Below are positions 1 to 7,076 of a stretch of DNA of 64,000 nucleotides, piece after piece. The first letter of the stretch is position 1. Every line of letters starts with the position of its first letter. The translations under genes and the position numbers were made by a program. The notes under the pieces were generated by a model. The model searched no databases, had not been told where the DNA came from, and saw nothing but the letters and a program-made list of their open reading frames with translations. This DNA is from Brevibacterium ravenspurgense (GTDB lineage: Bacteria; Actinomycetota; Actinomycetes; Actinomycetales; Brevibacteriaceae), in assembly GCF_001584615.1 (NCBI RefSeq), contig NZ_LQQC01000002.1:1-64000 (forward strand). Reading direction: 5' to 3'.

Positions 1-113
1 GGCGCCTCGAGCACCTGCGCGGTATCGGGTTGGGGTTTAGGAACTTCGGCCACTACGTGCTGCGCTGTCTTCTCCACTCCGGGCAGCTATCAGCCCGGGT
101 CAACGCACTCTAG
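1..113 (+). CDS. ISL3-family transposase, C-terminal end (5' part outside window)
   Basis: The frame read from base 3 gives 36 residues containing GLGFRNFGHYVLRCLLHSG before a TAG stop. The G-FRNF-HY-LR-LLH-G pattern is the typical C-terminal tail of actinobacterial ISL3-family transposases, after the DDE catalytic domain. The catalytic residues lie upstream of the window and cannot be judged. The stop falls inside the terminal inverted repeat of the element, which is common in this family. Whether the whole gene is intact is unknown. Confidence 0.75.
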   Translation, partial: RLEHLRGIGLGFRNFGHYVLRCLLHSGQLSARVNAL

Positions 114-126
114 AACCGGAAGAGCC
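103..126 (-). repeat. terminal inverted repeat (IRR) of the ISL3 element
   Basis: Read on the minus strand from 126 the sequence begins GGCTCTTCCGGTTCTAGAG, the layout of ISL3 ends (GGCTCTTCC followed by an AT-richer stretch). It overlaps the last codons of the transposase. The left repeat is outside the window, so the match between ends cannot be tested here. Confidence 0.6.
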
Positions 127-397
127 GGTAATCGGCGGCACACTGCCCAAGCCTGCCCTCACGATCACCCGCGCCGCACAAGAGGGCCGCGAGGGCGAGG
201 CTGCGGCAGAATCGGAGCGGCTCGAATCCTTGTGGGGATTGTTCGCCGAGTTTGGGGGCAGTCTGCGTGTGACCGCCGCGATCGCCGAGCACCTCGGTTG
301 GGTGCAGCACGGGTGCCTGCCGTTGCCAATACAGGGCCTTGCCGAGGCTCAGCGCGCCCGTGTCGTGCAAGTGGTGGACGAGCTCGGTCTTGCCTGA
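127..397 (+). pseudogene. 3' fragment of a dihydrodipicolinate synthase (DapA)-family gene, cut by the IS
   Basis: One open frame runs from the IS boundary to a TGA at 395. It encodes about 89 residues including VIGGTLPKPAL, ESLWGLFAEFGGSLRV and a C-terminal EAQRARVVQVVDELGLA. This matches the last third of DHDPS-family lyases/aldolases as found in actinobacteria. The N-terminal TIM-barrel portion with the Schiff-base lysine is missing and there is no start codon or ribosome binding site. The fragment begins exactly where the ISL3 repeat ends, so insertion is the simplest cause. The 5' part may lie on the other side of the IS, outside the window. Confidence 0.75.
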
Positions 398-462
398 CCA
401 GCTGAATCTCCCCATGCGTACGGGTGCCCGGGTGGGCGGCACCTCGTCAGCTAAATCCCAAC

Positions 463-500
463 AAAAAATCCCGGAACATCGAGTGAACGATGTCCCGGGA
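463..500 (-). terminator. Rho-independent terminator after tRNA-Leu
   Basis: A 13-bp stem (TCCCGG-ACATCG against CGATGTCCCGGGA, one G-U type mismatch) with a 6-nt loop is followed on the minus strand by TTTTTTG. It lies just past the 3' end of tRNA-Leu. Confidence 0.85.
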
Positions 501-511
501 CTTCACAGCTG

Positions 512-593
<82 letters not shown>

Positions 594-720
594 GGGCGAA
601 CCCAGCATACAAGACCCTGACCTTGGTCAGTGGGGCTCGAGGTGGGTTCGCGGGATTGGGGCGAGGTGCCGAGGTGGCTTGCTGCCGAGGTGGGGAAGCG
701 GTTCGGGTGTTGTCGGCTGG

Positions 721-1188
721 TCAGTTGATGTCGAGTTCGCGGCGCAGGCGCTCCACGTGGCCCTTGGCGCGCACGTTGTACTGGGCGACCTTCACAACAC
801 CTTCTTCATCCAACACGATCGTGGAGCGGATCACGCCCTGGACGATCTTGCCGTAGTTCTTCTTTTCACCGAACGCACCCCATTCAGTCATAACCTGCTT
901 GTCCGGGTCAGACAGCAGCTGGAAGTTCAGGCCTTCCTTTTCCACAAACTGGGCGAGCTTTTCCGGTTTGTCCGGTGAAACGCCCAACACGGTGTAGCCG
1001 GCAGACTTCAGCGATGACAGGCTGTCACGGAAATCGCATGCCTGCGTGGTGCAGCCGGGTGTCATGGCGCGCGGGTAGAAGTAGACGATGACGGGCTTGC
1101 CGCGCAGGTCAGACAGGGTGACGTCCTCACCCGTGTGATCAGTCAGAGTGAAATCTGGGGCGGTGTCGCCGATCTCCAGGCGGGTCAT
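721..1188 (-). CDS. bcp: thioredoxin-dependent thiol peroxidase (Bcp/PrxQ)
   Basis: A 155-residue cytosolic peroxiredoxin that reduces H2O2 and organic hydroperoxides with electrons from thioredoxin. The peroxidatic cysteine is C46 in AMTPGCTTQ and the resolving cysteine C51 lies five residues later in ACDFRD, the PrxQ arrangement. The length equals that of the family. I chose the start at 1188 because GAAGGGA stands a few bases upstream; a longer in-frame start at 1227 has no such site and adds a non-homologous tail. The gene is divergent from the DUF3618 gene to its right and is followed by tRNA-Leu on the same strand. Confidence 0.93.
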   Translation of the reverse strand: MTRLEIGDTAPDFTLTDHTGEDVTLSDLRGKPVIVYFYPRAMTPGCTTQACDFRDSLSSLKSAGYTVLGVSPDKPEKLAQFVEKEGLNFQLLSDPDKQVMTEWGAFGEKKNYGKIVQGVIRSTIVLDEEGVVKVAQYNVRAKGHVERLRRELDIN

Positions 1189-1318
1189 TGCATTCCCTTC
1201 GTTAGGAGGCCTTGTTCTGCGTCTCATTCTGCCACCTGCCTTGCCACCTGCCGCCTGGTGTCAGCCGGTCACGGTAAGCTCGGGGGAGTAAGCAGACTTC
1301 CGAAGAAAAGGAATGCGC

Positions 1319-1606
1319 GTGAGCAACGTCTACACCTCGGACATCACTGTCGACAACGCTTCGAAGGCACAGCTCGAAGAATCCATCCGCCTGCGCGAAC
1401 AGCGCCTGGCTGCCAACATCGACACCCTCATCGGCGAAGTCCACCCCAAGGCCATTGCCGCTCGCGCAACCGGCCGGGTCAAGGGAGCTGCCGTCAACTC
1501 GGACGGTTCAGTCCGCGCTGACACCGCCGCACTCGTCGGCGGCCTTGTTCTCAGCGCTGCAGCGATCGTGGCTCTGGGCATTGTGCGCAGCCAGCGCAAG
1601 TACTGA
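1319..1606 (+). CDS. DUF3618 family small membrane protein
   Basis: A 95-residue protein of unknown function. An N-terminal half of charged helix (AQLEESIRLREQRLAANIDTL) matches the DUF3618 pattern seen in actinobacteria, followed by a basic linker and one C-terminal membrane helix (LVGGLVLSAAAIVALGIV) ending in RSQRKY. A GTG start at 1319 is preferred because AAAGGA ends about six bases upstream; the ATG at 1313 sits directly against that site. The neighbours bcp and a GroES-like gene suggest an envelope or stress context, but no activity can be inferred. Confidence 0.75.
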   Translation: MSNVYTSDITVDNASKAQLEESIRLREQRLAANIDTLIGEVHPKAIAARATGRVKGAAVNSDGSVRADTAALVGGLVLSAAAIVALGIVRSQRKY

Positions 1607-1635
1607 TCAGGCACTGATCGGCAAGTATTCGCTGT

Positions 1636-1989
1636 ATGTCTGAAGCGTCGCGTACTCGGCCGGCGGCAGAAACCGCCGGCGAGCTTCCCATCCGCATGCT
1701 CCACGACCGTCTGCTGGTGCAGCCGGACAAAGAGGCGGGAGAGCGCAAGTCCTCTGCTGGCATTGTCATCCCCGCAACTGCGGCCATGGGCAAGCGGCTG
1801 GCATGGGGCACGGTGGTGGCCACCGGCCCGAATGTGCGCCAGGTCAGCCTGCACGACACAATCCTGTTCGACCCAGAAGACCGCGCCGAGGTCGAACTCG
1901 ACGGATCCCTGTACACGCTTCTGCGTGAACGCGATATCCACGCGATCTCGCAGACCGCGGGCGAGGGCAGCACCGGCCTGTACCTGTAG
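1636..1989 (+). CDS. GroES-like co-chaperonin paralogue
   Basis: A 117-residue protein with the cpn10 fold signature: PIRMLHDRLLVQPD near the N-terminus, a flexible KEAGERKSSAGIVIP segment corresponding to the mobile loop, then VVATGP and ILFDPEDRAEVELDG strands. GroES proper is about 97 residues; here there are roughly 17 extra N-terminal residues and a short C-terminal tail. There is no groEL next to it, so it is more likely the second, stand-alone GroES paralogue of actinobacteria than the main co-chaperonin. Whether it binds GroEL cannot be told from sequence. Confidence 0.8.
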   Translation: MSEASRTRPAAETAGELPIRMLHDRLLVQPDKEAGERKSSAGIVIPATAAMGKRLAWGTVVATGPNVRQVSLHDTILFDPEDRAEVELDGSLYTLLRERDIHAISQTAGEGSTGLYL

Positions 1990-2127
1990 CCGCTAGGGCG
2001 GCTGCTGGTTTGGCGTCGGGGCTGCCCTCCCTGATCGCACGAGGCGCCGCTCAGCTCGGTCTTGTGCGGTTGGTCACAAAGGCCGGATTTGGGTTGATTT
2101 CGATTTCCCACCGCCGCAGGAAGCGTG

Positions 2128-2133
2128 TATAGT
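2128..2133 (+). promoter_or_regulatory. probable -10 box for tRNA-Lys
   Basis: TATAGT lies 13 bases before the first base of tRNA-Lys. No clear -35 hexamer stands 17 bases upstream. Confidence 0.5.
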
Positions 2134-2146
2134 AGTTTCTCGTTGC

Positions 2147-2219
2147 GCACCTCTAGCTCAATTGGTAGAGCAACTGACTCTTAATCAGTGGGTTCCGGGT
2201 TCGAGTCCCGGGGGGTGTA
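2147..2219 (+). tRNA. tRNA-Lys (anticodon CUU)
   Basis: A 73-nt cloverleaf: acceptor GCACCTC/GGGGTGT with G-U pairs, D arm TAGCTCAATTGGTAGAGCA, anticodon loop CTCTTAA with CUU, and T loop GGTTCGAGTCCC. CCA is not encoded. It borders the low-GC islet to the right, and tRNA genes are common integration sites, but no attachment duplication was found. Confidence 0.95.
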
Positions 2220-2231
2220 CGAATCACCAAG

Positions 2232-2268
2232 ACCGCCGTCCAGCATCGCTGGGCGGCGGTTTCTTTCG
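2232..2268 (+). terminator. Rho-independent terminator after tRNA-Lys
   Basis: ACCGCCGTCCAGC pairs with GCTGGGCGGCGGT around a 3-nt loop, followed by TTCTTTC. Confidence 0.85.
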
Positions 2269-2330
2269 TTTGAGGCCTATGCGTTCCCGCCTCATCGATC
2301 GTTGCGAGGGGCTGTATTTCATGCGCAGGG

Positions 2331-2360
2331 TTGACTGGTCGACTGCGGCACGACTATTGT
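2331..2360 (+). promoter_or_regulatory. candidate promoter of an orphan transcript
   Basis: TTGACT and TATTGT are 18 bases apart. No recognisable gene follows: the stretch 2361-2631 contains only a 30-codon reading frame (2471-2563) without a good ribosome site, and it ends at a terminator at 2632. I see no assignable gene here. Confidence 0.35.
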
Positions 2361-2631
2361 GGTCGTATCAACCTCAGCCGTTGACCCTCCACCGATAAGG
2401 AGAGTGCCGACGACTGAGGTTTTCGCGTATGCAGTGGAGGCCGCAAATGCACAGGGCGAGAGATTACAGAATGCCGCTTCGTGAAATCACGACAGCTGCG
2501 CTTGTCGACGGAGGCTTCTACCGTAAGCGAGCAGCCGCCCTGCTCGAAATACTGATACCGTAACTACCTCACCGCACCGCTCCTGCAACAAAGGCACTGG
2601 CCTGCAGGTGCGTAATGCTCGAGAGAACAGT

Positions 2632-2669
2632 AACCCCACAGAGCGCAGGGTGTGGGGTTGCTTTTGTTT
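2632..2669 (+). terminator. Rho-independent terminator upstream of the islet genes
   Basis: AACCCCACA pairs perfectly with TGTGGGGTT across a 10-nt loop and is followed by GCTTTTGTTT. Confidence 0.75.
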
Positions 2670-2716
2670 ACGGAAACGAGGGGCAGCTAAGTCCCTACTG
2701 TGGGGAGGGCGGTCCG

Positions 2717-3055
2717 ATGTCAGAGTTTGATGACGTCAATAGGTACCTCGAGTCGATGTATCGCGTCTTTTATTCGCTGCTTGCGATTGCTGACGAATCA
2801 CGTGGACGTGAGCCCAGGCGAGTTTATACGCCGTTCGAACAAGAGCCGTCTCTATTCTTTGACGATGCTTATAGTGCAGTTGTCGATGCTGGCGTGATTA
2901 TTGAAGATGACGAACTGCTGGCAGAAGCAGTAGCGATCGGGAACGAGTTCCTTGAGGTGCTTGAGGAAGAAGGTACCGAGGAAGACAGGTTCAACTTCAG
3001 CTATTACTTCGACCCGTTTGTTGAGTTGCACCGAAAAGCAGGCAAACTCGTCTAA
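2717..3055 (+). CDS. small acidic protein, immunity-protein-like, unknown
   Basis: A 112-residue strongly acidic protein (for example LEVLEEEGTEED) without membrane segments. GGGGAGGG lies seven bases before the ATG at 2717. I do not recognise a family. The base composition is clearly less GC-rich than the flanking genes, and the frame downstream of its stop stays open as the toxin-tail-like remnant. Size, acidity and context are those of immunity genes in polymorphic toxin arrays, which is an inference only. Confidence 0.6.
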   Translation: MSEFDDVNRYLESMYRVFYSLLAIADESRGREPRRVYTPFEQEPSLFFDDAYSAVVDAGVIIEDDELLAEAVAIGNEFLEVLEEEGTEEDRFNFSYYFDPFVELHRKAGKLV

Positions 3056-3241
3056 CCATTACCAATAACTGCAAACGTACAAGCGGTGGAGCAGACGGTC
3101 GTTGACATTCACCGCGCGACAATGATCGTAGAAGGCCCGAAGCCAGGCGTAAAAGAATTCTTTAGGAGACACCAGTCTGGCGGCATGAAGGTAAACTTGT
3201 TGACTCGAGATCGTGGGCTGACCGAAGTATCGGAGGGGTGA
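3056..3241 (+). pseudogene. possible displaced C-terminal toxin tail (open frame without start)
   Basis: Immediately after the preceding stop the same frame is open for 61 codons to a TGA at 3239, ending with VKEFFRRHQSGGMKVNLLTRDRGLTEVSEG split over two natural-looking segments. It has no convincing start with a ribosome site; the first ATG is at 3122. It ends three bases before the next small gene and contains that gene's ribosome site GGAGGGG. Orphan toxin tips followed by their immunity gene have this layout. The toxin class is not recognisable. Confidence 0.4.
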
Positions 3242-3244
3242 ACA

Positions 3245-3598
3245 ATGTCTTACGTTGCACTCATAGAGGTCGATATGCCAGTCGGCAAATTCTGGGATCA
3301 GATCAGAACCAACCAGCGAGTTCAGCCTGTCCGCGAAGAACGCGACTCATGTACCGCGAAGCTGAATACAGGTGAATACTTCACAGTCGTCAAGGACGAT
3401 TCCAATGAAGTGGCAGTCGTCGTAAACCTTCCGTATGACGGCGAAGACGAGGAACTCTACTTGCGTCGTCTTACCGAAAACACATTGAAGGTATTCGAGA
3501 TGATCGTCTCAACAATTGACGCGGATGCTGAAGCAAGCATCCCAGAATTCGATGAATTGATCGCTGAGCGGAAGCAACCATCGCGGGCCGCGCTCTGA
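3245..3598 (+). CDS. small acidic protein, immunity-protein-like, unknown
   Basis: A 117-residue soluble protein with alternating short strands (EYFTVVKDDSNEVAVVVNLPY) and a C-terminal helix. It is acidic, with no membrane segment, and no family is recognised. GGAGGGG lies six bases before the ATG, within the end of the upstream toxin-tail-like frame, so the two would be translationally linked if that frame were translated. The GC content is low for this window. The proposed role as an immunity protein rests on position and size only. Confidence 0.6.
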   Translation: MSYVALIEVDMPVGKFWDQIRTNQRVQPVREERDSCTAKLNTGEYFTVVKDDSNEVAVVVNLPYDGEDEELYLRRLTENTLKVFEMIVSTIDADAEASIPEFDELIAERKQPSRAAL

Positions 3599-3641
3599 TC
3601 GCATAGATAATTTTTTAATCCTCTACAACAGATTCCCATGT

Positions 3642-3682
3642 GCAGCAGCTCTCATCGAAAGATGGGAGCTGCTGTTATTCCG
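3642..3682 (+). terminator. terminator closing the small islet
   Basis: GCAGCAGCTCTCATC pairs with GATGGGAGCTGCTG around GAAA, followed by the T-poor TTATTCC. The stem is strong and the tail weak. Confidence 0.6.
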
Positions 3683-3789
3683 CTTGGAGTTTTTGCATGC
3701 TTTTCAGTGCTGGACTGGGCGAGAAGTGACAAGCATCGAGGCCCTGTGGGTTAAGCAGTGGCTTCATTGACGAAAGGATGCAGTGCTTC

Positions 3790-4788
3790 ATGACGACTTC
3801 TAAGCAGTGGGTGCTGGCCTCCCGCCCCACAGGCACACCGACCATGGACAACTTCCGCCTCGAAGAAGTTGAGCTTCCCGAGCTCTCCGACGGGCAGATC
3901 CTCGTAGAGAACAAGGTCAACACGGTTGACCCCTACATGCGCGGCCGGATGAACGACGTGAAGTCCTACATTCCGCCTTTCGAAATCGACAAGCCGATGA
4001 CCGGTGGCGCTGTCGGTATCGTCCGCGAATCCCGCTCTGAGAAGTTCAAAGTGGGTGACGCCGTCAGCCACTCGTTGGGTTGGCAGGATGTCGCCGTCGT
4101 CGATGAGTCGTCCGCCAAGCCCGTCGATCTCGACATGGCGCCCGCGCACGCCTACCTGGGCATCCTCGGCCTGACCGGTCTGACCGCCTACGTTGGGCTG
4201 ACCCGCATTGCCGAAATCAAGGAAGGCGATGTCGTTTTCGTTTCCGGCGCGGCAGGCGCAGTCGGCTCGGCTGTTGGTCAGTTCGCACACCAGCTCGGCG
4301 CATCGAAGGTGATCGGATCCGCGGGCACCGACGAAAAGGTCGAGCGGCTCAAGGAGCTCGGCTTCGATGCCGCCATCAACTACCGCGAAGGCAATCTTTC
4401 CGCGCAGCTCAAAGAAGCCGCGCCCGAAGGCATCGACCTGTACTTCGACAACGTCGGCGGAGAACACCTCGAAGCAGCCATTGCCCGCATGAACGAGTTC
4501 GGCCGCGTCGCCATGTGCGGCGCAATCGCTCAGTACAACGACACCGAGAAACCTTCAGGCCCGCGCAACCTCGCACTGGCCATCGGCAAGTGCCTCACTC
4601 TGCGTGGATTCGTACTCGGCAAGTATCTGGACGCCGCCCCTGAATTCCAGGAGCGCATGGCTCCGCTTGTCCTCAAGGGTGACATCAAATACGACGTGAC
4701 CACCCGCCACGGCATCGAAGCCATGCCTGAGGCATTCCTCGAGCTGTTCACCGGCGGCAACACCGGCAAGATGGTCGTTGAGATGTGA
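3790..4788 (+). CDS. NADP-dependent oxidoreductase, zinc-free MDR (CurA-like) family
   Basis: A 333-residue medium-chain reductase that uses NADPH to reduce activated double bonds or quinones. The nucleotide-binding motif is VSGAAGAVGSAVGQFA at about residues 155-170. PYMRGRM near residue 55 and FDNVGGEHLEAA are typical of the CurA/leukotriene-B4-dehydrogenase-like group. No structural zinc cysteine cluster is present. The start at 3790 is chosen because GAAAGGA stands 11 bases upstream; the ATG at 3778 overlaps that site. It is a single-gene unit followed by its own terminator. The physiological substrate is unknown. Confidence 0.9.
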   Translation: MTTSKQWVLASRPTGTPTMDNFRLEEVELPELSDGQILVENKVNTVDPYMRGRMNDVKSYIPPFEIDKPMTGGAVGIVRESRSEKFKVGDAVSHSLGWQDVAVVDESSAKPVDLDMAPAHAYLGILGLTGLTAYVGLTRIAEIKEGDVVFVSGAAGAVGSAVGQFAHQLGASKVIGSAGTDEKVERLKELGFDAAINYREGNLSAQLKEAAPEGIDLYFDNVGGEHLEAAIARMNEFGRVAMCGAIAQYNDTEKPSGPRNLALAIGKCLTLRGFVLGKYLDAAPEFQERMAPLVLKGDIKYDVTTRHGIEAMPEAFLELFTGGNTGKMVVEM

Positions 4789-4833
4789 CCACTGGGATTC
4801 GCAGACCGTGGTGAGCTTCGCCACGTAAGCGGT

Positions 4834-4868
4834 GAGCGTCCCGCCTTGTTGGCAGGACGCTCTTTGCT
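4834..4868 (+). terminator. terminator between convergent genes
   Basis: GAGCGTCC-GCC pairs with GGC-GGACGCTC, followed by TTTGCTT. It lies between the MDR reductase and the convergent unknown gene and may serve both strands. Confidence 0.75.
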
Positions 4869-4871
4869 TGA

Positions 4872-5393
4872 TCAGTCGGAAACGACCTGCGTATTCCCTC
4901 CTTTGGTGAACCTCACCGTGCCCAAGGGCGGCAGGTTCCACCCATGAAGGATGTGGCTTAGCGCTCGGCTGGGCGACTGCGCATTCTGCAGACGCTGAAG
5001 CCAGGGCCGCCAGGCATCCGCATTGAGCCGAAAATCCGGATAAGGATCGCCGAACCACTGTTTAAAAAGATGGCCGTGCAGGGTTTCCCGCAATTCGCCC
5101 TGCTTCCGCGCACTCGTCAGCAGCTCAGCGAGTAAGAAGTACTGGATCGGGCTGAACCCGGCATTGTGCAGTTCTGCGGCCGTGTCCTTCCAGGATTGAG
5201 GGACGCGCGTACCGCCTTTGACGACGCTGCCTGCAATGAAATTCATGATGGTCGCCCCTGGGAACGCAGGGCAATGGTCGAGCATGTAGCGAGACCACAG
5301 AGGGCGATCAGCTTCAGGGACTTCGCCCCAACCATCCGTTGGGTCGACGTCGTCAGATGTCCCTGTACCGGTGTTGCCACGGTGAGTAGACAT
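4872..5393 (-). CDS. hypothetical soluble protein
   Basis: A 173-residue protein with no signal peptide, membrane helix or motif I recognise. It is rich in aromatic residues in its second half (PLWSRYMLDHCPAFPG, LFKQWFGDPYPDF, AWRPWLQRLQ), which suggests a helical globular domain. The start at 5393 is chosen because AAGGA lies seven bases upstream; longer in-frame starts are possible. It is divergent from the LppM-like lipoprotein gene. An inverted repeat sits just upstream of its ribosome site. Confidence 0.6.
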   Translation of the reverse strand: MSTHRGNTGTGTSDDVDPTDGWGEVPEADRPLWSRYMLDHCPAFPGATIMNFIAGSVVKGGTRVPQSWKDTAAELHNAGFSPIQYFLLAELLTSARKQGELRETLHGHLFKQWFGDPYPDFRLNADAWRPWLQRLQNAQSPSRALSHILHGWNLPPLGTVRFTKGGNTQVVSD

Positions 5394-5409
5394 GGGAATG
5401 TTCCTTACC

Positions 5410-5438
5410 GGATCCCGTGCGTCTGTGCGACGGGATCC
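5410..5438 (-). promoter_or_regulatory. inverted repeat in the 5' region of the 4872-5393 gene
   Basis: GGATCCCGT and ACGGGATCC form 9-bp arms around an 11-nt spacer, ending a few bases before the ribosome site of the minus-strand gene. It could be an operator or an mRNA hairpin. Confidence 0.4.
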
Positions 5439-5642
5439 ATCGACTTGCATGAACGTTTGCTCATGCCGGTTCTTCCCCTGGGGCACCCCGCTCGATGGAG
5501 AGGGTTGCCGTGCAGCCAGCCAGGTACTGAAAGCTGCAACTCTTGAACCTGCTGACAACATACTGGAACTGGAGAAACTTCGGGCGGAAGCGGTAACAAA
5601 TCGTCATATTTGCATACGCGTCCCAACCTCTCTGTTTGCGGC

Positions 5643-5648
5643 TAGAAT
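5643..5648 (+). promoter_or_regulatory. candidate -10 box of the LppM-like gene
   Basis: TAGAAT lies 55 bases before the start codon. The rest of the 309-base divergent interval (5394-5702) holds nothing else I can name. Confidence 0.4.
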
Positions 5649-5702
5649 CACGCTCAAACACACGCCGCAAAGTGAAGCAGGGAACCAACCGGAGGCAACC
5701 CT

Positions 5703-6707
5703 ATGCAGAACCTGCAGCCGAAACTCACCAGAGCACTGGCCATCAGCCTGGCTCTGATCATGGGACTTGTTCTTGCCGGATGTGGGGGAGTCGCCGCCGG
5801 AAAGGCGGACATCAATCTCGACATTGACGAAGATTTGCTTGTCAGCGGCACCTACCAGATGGGTGTTGACCTTGTTCGTCTTGAAAAAGAAAAGTCGATT
5901 TTCACATCTGTGCTGAGTGAGAGCGAACTCGATCAACGCGCTGATGGGCTGGTCAGCGACTTACAGAACAGTATCCCGGAAGGGGCGACCGTCGAGAAAG
6001 TCAAAACTGGTTCGGAAATCGCGATCATGATCACTCTCGACAAGGTTGTGGCCGAGGACTTCGACATCGACGGTGTGCCTGGTCCCGACATCATGCTGGA
6101 AAAAGACGGCGGCGTGATCTCGATGAGTATGGAAAATCCGGTTTCGGCTACGGTTCTGGGAAATCTGGGATTCCCTGTGGACCCGTCAGAAACGGTTACT
6201 CAAGCACAGCTGACGCTGGCCTTTCCCGGCGACATTATTGATGCCGAAGGCGGTCGCGTCAACGGCAACACCGTGACCTACGACCTTCGCTCTTACGGGC
6301 AGAACACTATCGTTGTCAATGCGGAAGCACCCAGCTTCCCGTGGCTGCTCGTATTCGTCATCATCGGCGTGGTGCTGCTGCTGATCATCGGTGCCGTCGT
6401 CATCTTCCTGCTCCTCAAAAAGAAGAACGCTGGGCAGCCTTCCGCGCCAGTAGTCAGCGGCCAGTATCCCTATGACGGGCAGACTTCTGCCTATCCGGGA
6501 TCCGGGCCTTACACGGGCCAGGTGCAGACTCAGGGGTATCCGGGGCAGCCGCCTCAGGGTTCGGGATCGGTGCCGACGTACCCTCCGCAGGGCTCAGGTC
6601 CGATGCCACCGCAAGGGGCAGGCCCGGTGCCGCCTCAACCTTGGCAGAGTCCGCCTCAGGGTTCGGGACCGGTGCCGCCTCAACCTCCGCAACCGCCGCA
6701 GGCATAA
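5703..6707 (+). CDS. LppM-like lipoprotein with membrane anchor and Pro/Gly/Gln-rich tail
   Basis: A 334-residue envelope protein. A type II signal peptide ends in LAGC, so C27 would be the lipidated residue. Residues 33-210 form an extracytoplasmic beta-rich domain of the LppM type (known from mycobacteria, where it is surface-associated). A membrane helix covers 213-238 (PWLLVFVIIGVVLLLII). After KKKN comes a tail of about 90 residues built on PPQGSGP-like units, which would be cytoplasmic if the helix spans the membrane. GGAGG precedes the ATG. It is a single-gene unit; its role is unknown. Confidence 0.75.
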   Translation: MQNLQPKLTRALAISLALIMGLVLAGCGGVAAGKADINLDIDEDLLVSGTYQMGVDLVRLEKEKSIFTSVLSESELDQRADGLVSDLQNSIPEGATVEKVKTGSEIAIMITLDKVVAEDFDIDGVPGPDIMLEKDGGVISMSMENPVSATVLGNLGFPVDPSETVTQAQLTLAFPGDIIDAEGGRVNGNTVTYDLRSYGQNTIVVNAEAPSFPWLLVFVIIGVVLLLIIGAVVIFLLLKKKNAGQPSAPVVSGQYPYDGQTSAYPGSGPYTGQVQTQGYPGQPPQGSGSVPTYPPQGSGPMPPQGAGPVPPQPWQSPPQGSGPVPPQPPQPPQA

Positions 6708-6741
6708 GCCGTCACACCTGTCGAGGCTGCCAACCTCACCC

Positions 6742-6783
6742 ACAAAAAATTCCCGGGCGCCATATGAACGGTGCCCGGGAATT
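6742..6783 (-). terminator. Rho-independent terminator after tRNA-His
   Basis: On the minus strand AATTCCCGGGC pairs with GCCCGGGAATT around an 13-nt loop and is followed by TTTTTTG. It resembles the terminator after tRNA-Leu. Confidence 0.85.
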
Positions 6784-6786
6784 GAC

Positions 6787-6862
6787 TGGGGTGGCTAACG
6801 GGACTTGAACCCGCGACCCCCGCGACCACAACGCGGTGCTCTACCAGCTGAGCTATAGCCAC
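6787..6862 (-). tRNA. tRNA-His (anticodon GUG)
   Basis: The acceptor GTGGCTA pairs with TAGCCAC. The anticodon stem CCGCG/CGCGG encloses TTGTGGT with GUG, and the T arm GGTTCAAGTCC is normal. Base 6863 supplies the G at -1 opposite C73. Unlike the other two tRNAs here, the genome encodes CCA after C73. Confidence 0.94.
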
Positions 6863-7063
6863 CATCACTGCCGCTTGGACAGCATTGACAATGGTAAGCC
6901 ACGCTCGGCCGTAAGGCCAAATCGGCTCATGTTTCACTCCGTCGAGCCCAACAGGCGCCTGGCTGAACCCCTGCATTCACACAGCGAACAGTCACGTTCT
7001 CACCAGCAGATAAACGAGCCATAACGTTTTCCGTGCAAACTGGGAACTGCAATATGCGCGGCG

Positions 7064-7069
7064 TAAAAT
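7064..7069 (+). promoter_or_regulatory. -10 box for a probable leaderless transcript
   Basis: TAAAAT is followed by seven bases and then the GTG at 7077, the spacing at which transcription would begin on the start codon. Other genes in this window show the same arrangement. The rest of 6864-7063 has no feature I can name. Confidence 0.5.
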
Positions 7070-7076
7070 CACTCAG

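Larger units (their letters stand above)
1..126 (+). mobile_element. right end of an ISL3-family insertion sequence
   Basis: The element consists of the transposase tail followed by a terminal sequence whose reverse complement starts GGCTCTTCCGG. The start GGCTCTTCC is characteristic of ISL3 elements such as those of Corynebacterium (recalled, not searched). Directly after base 126 a different coding frame (a DapA-family fragment) begins, so the boundary is sharp. The family makes 8-bp target duplications; bases 127-134 (GGTAATCG) would be one copy, with the partner outside the window. Confidence 0.7.

Noticed and set aside
2471-2563. 30-codon small protein gene
   Set aside because: No good ribosome site, no recognisable sequence, and no supporting context beyond a distant promoter-like pair.
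2147-3682. Prophage or integrative element at tRNA-Lys
   Set aside because: No integrase, structural gene or duplicated tRNA end was found; only a small islet is present.
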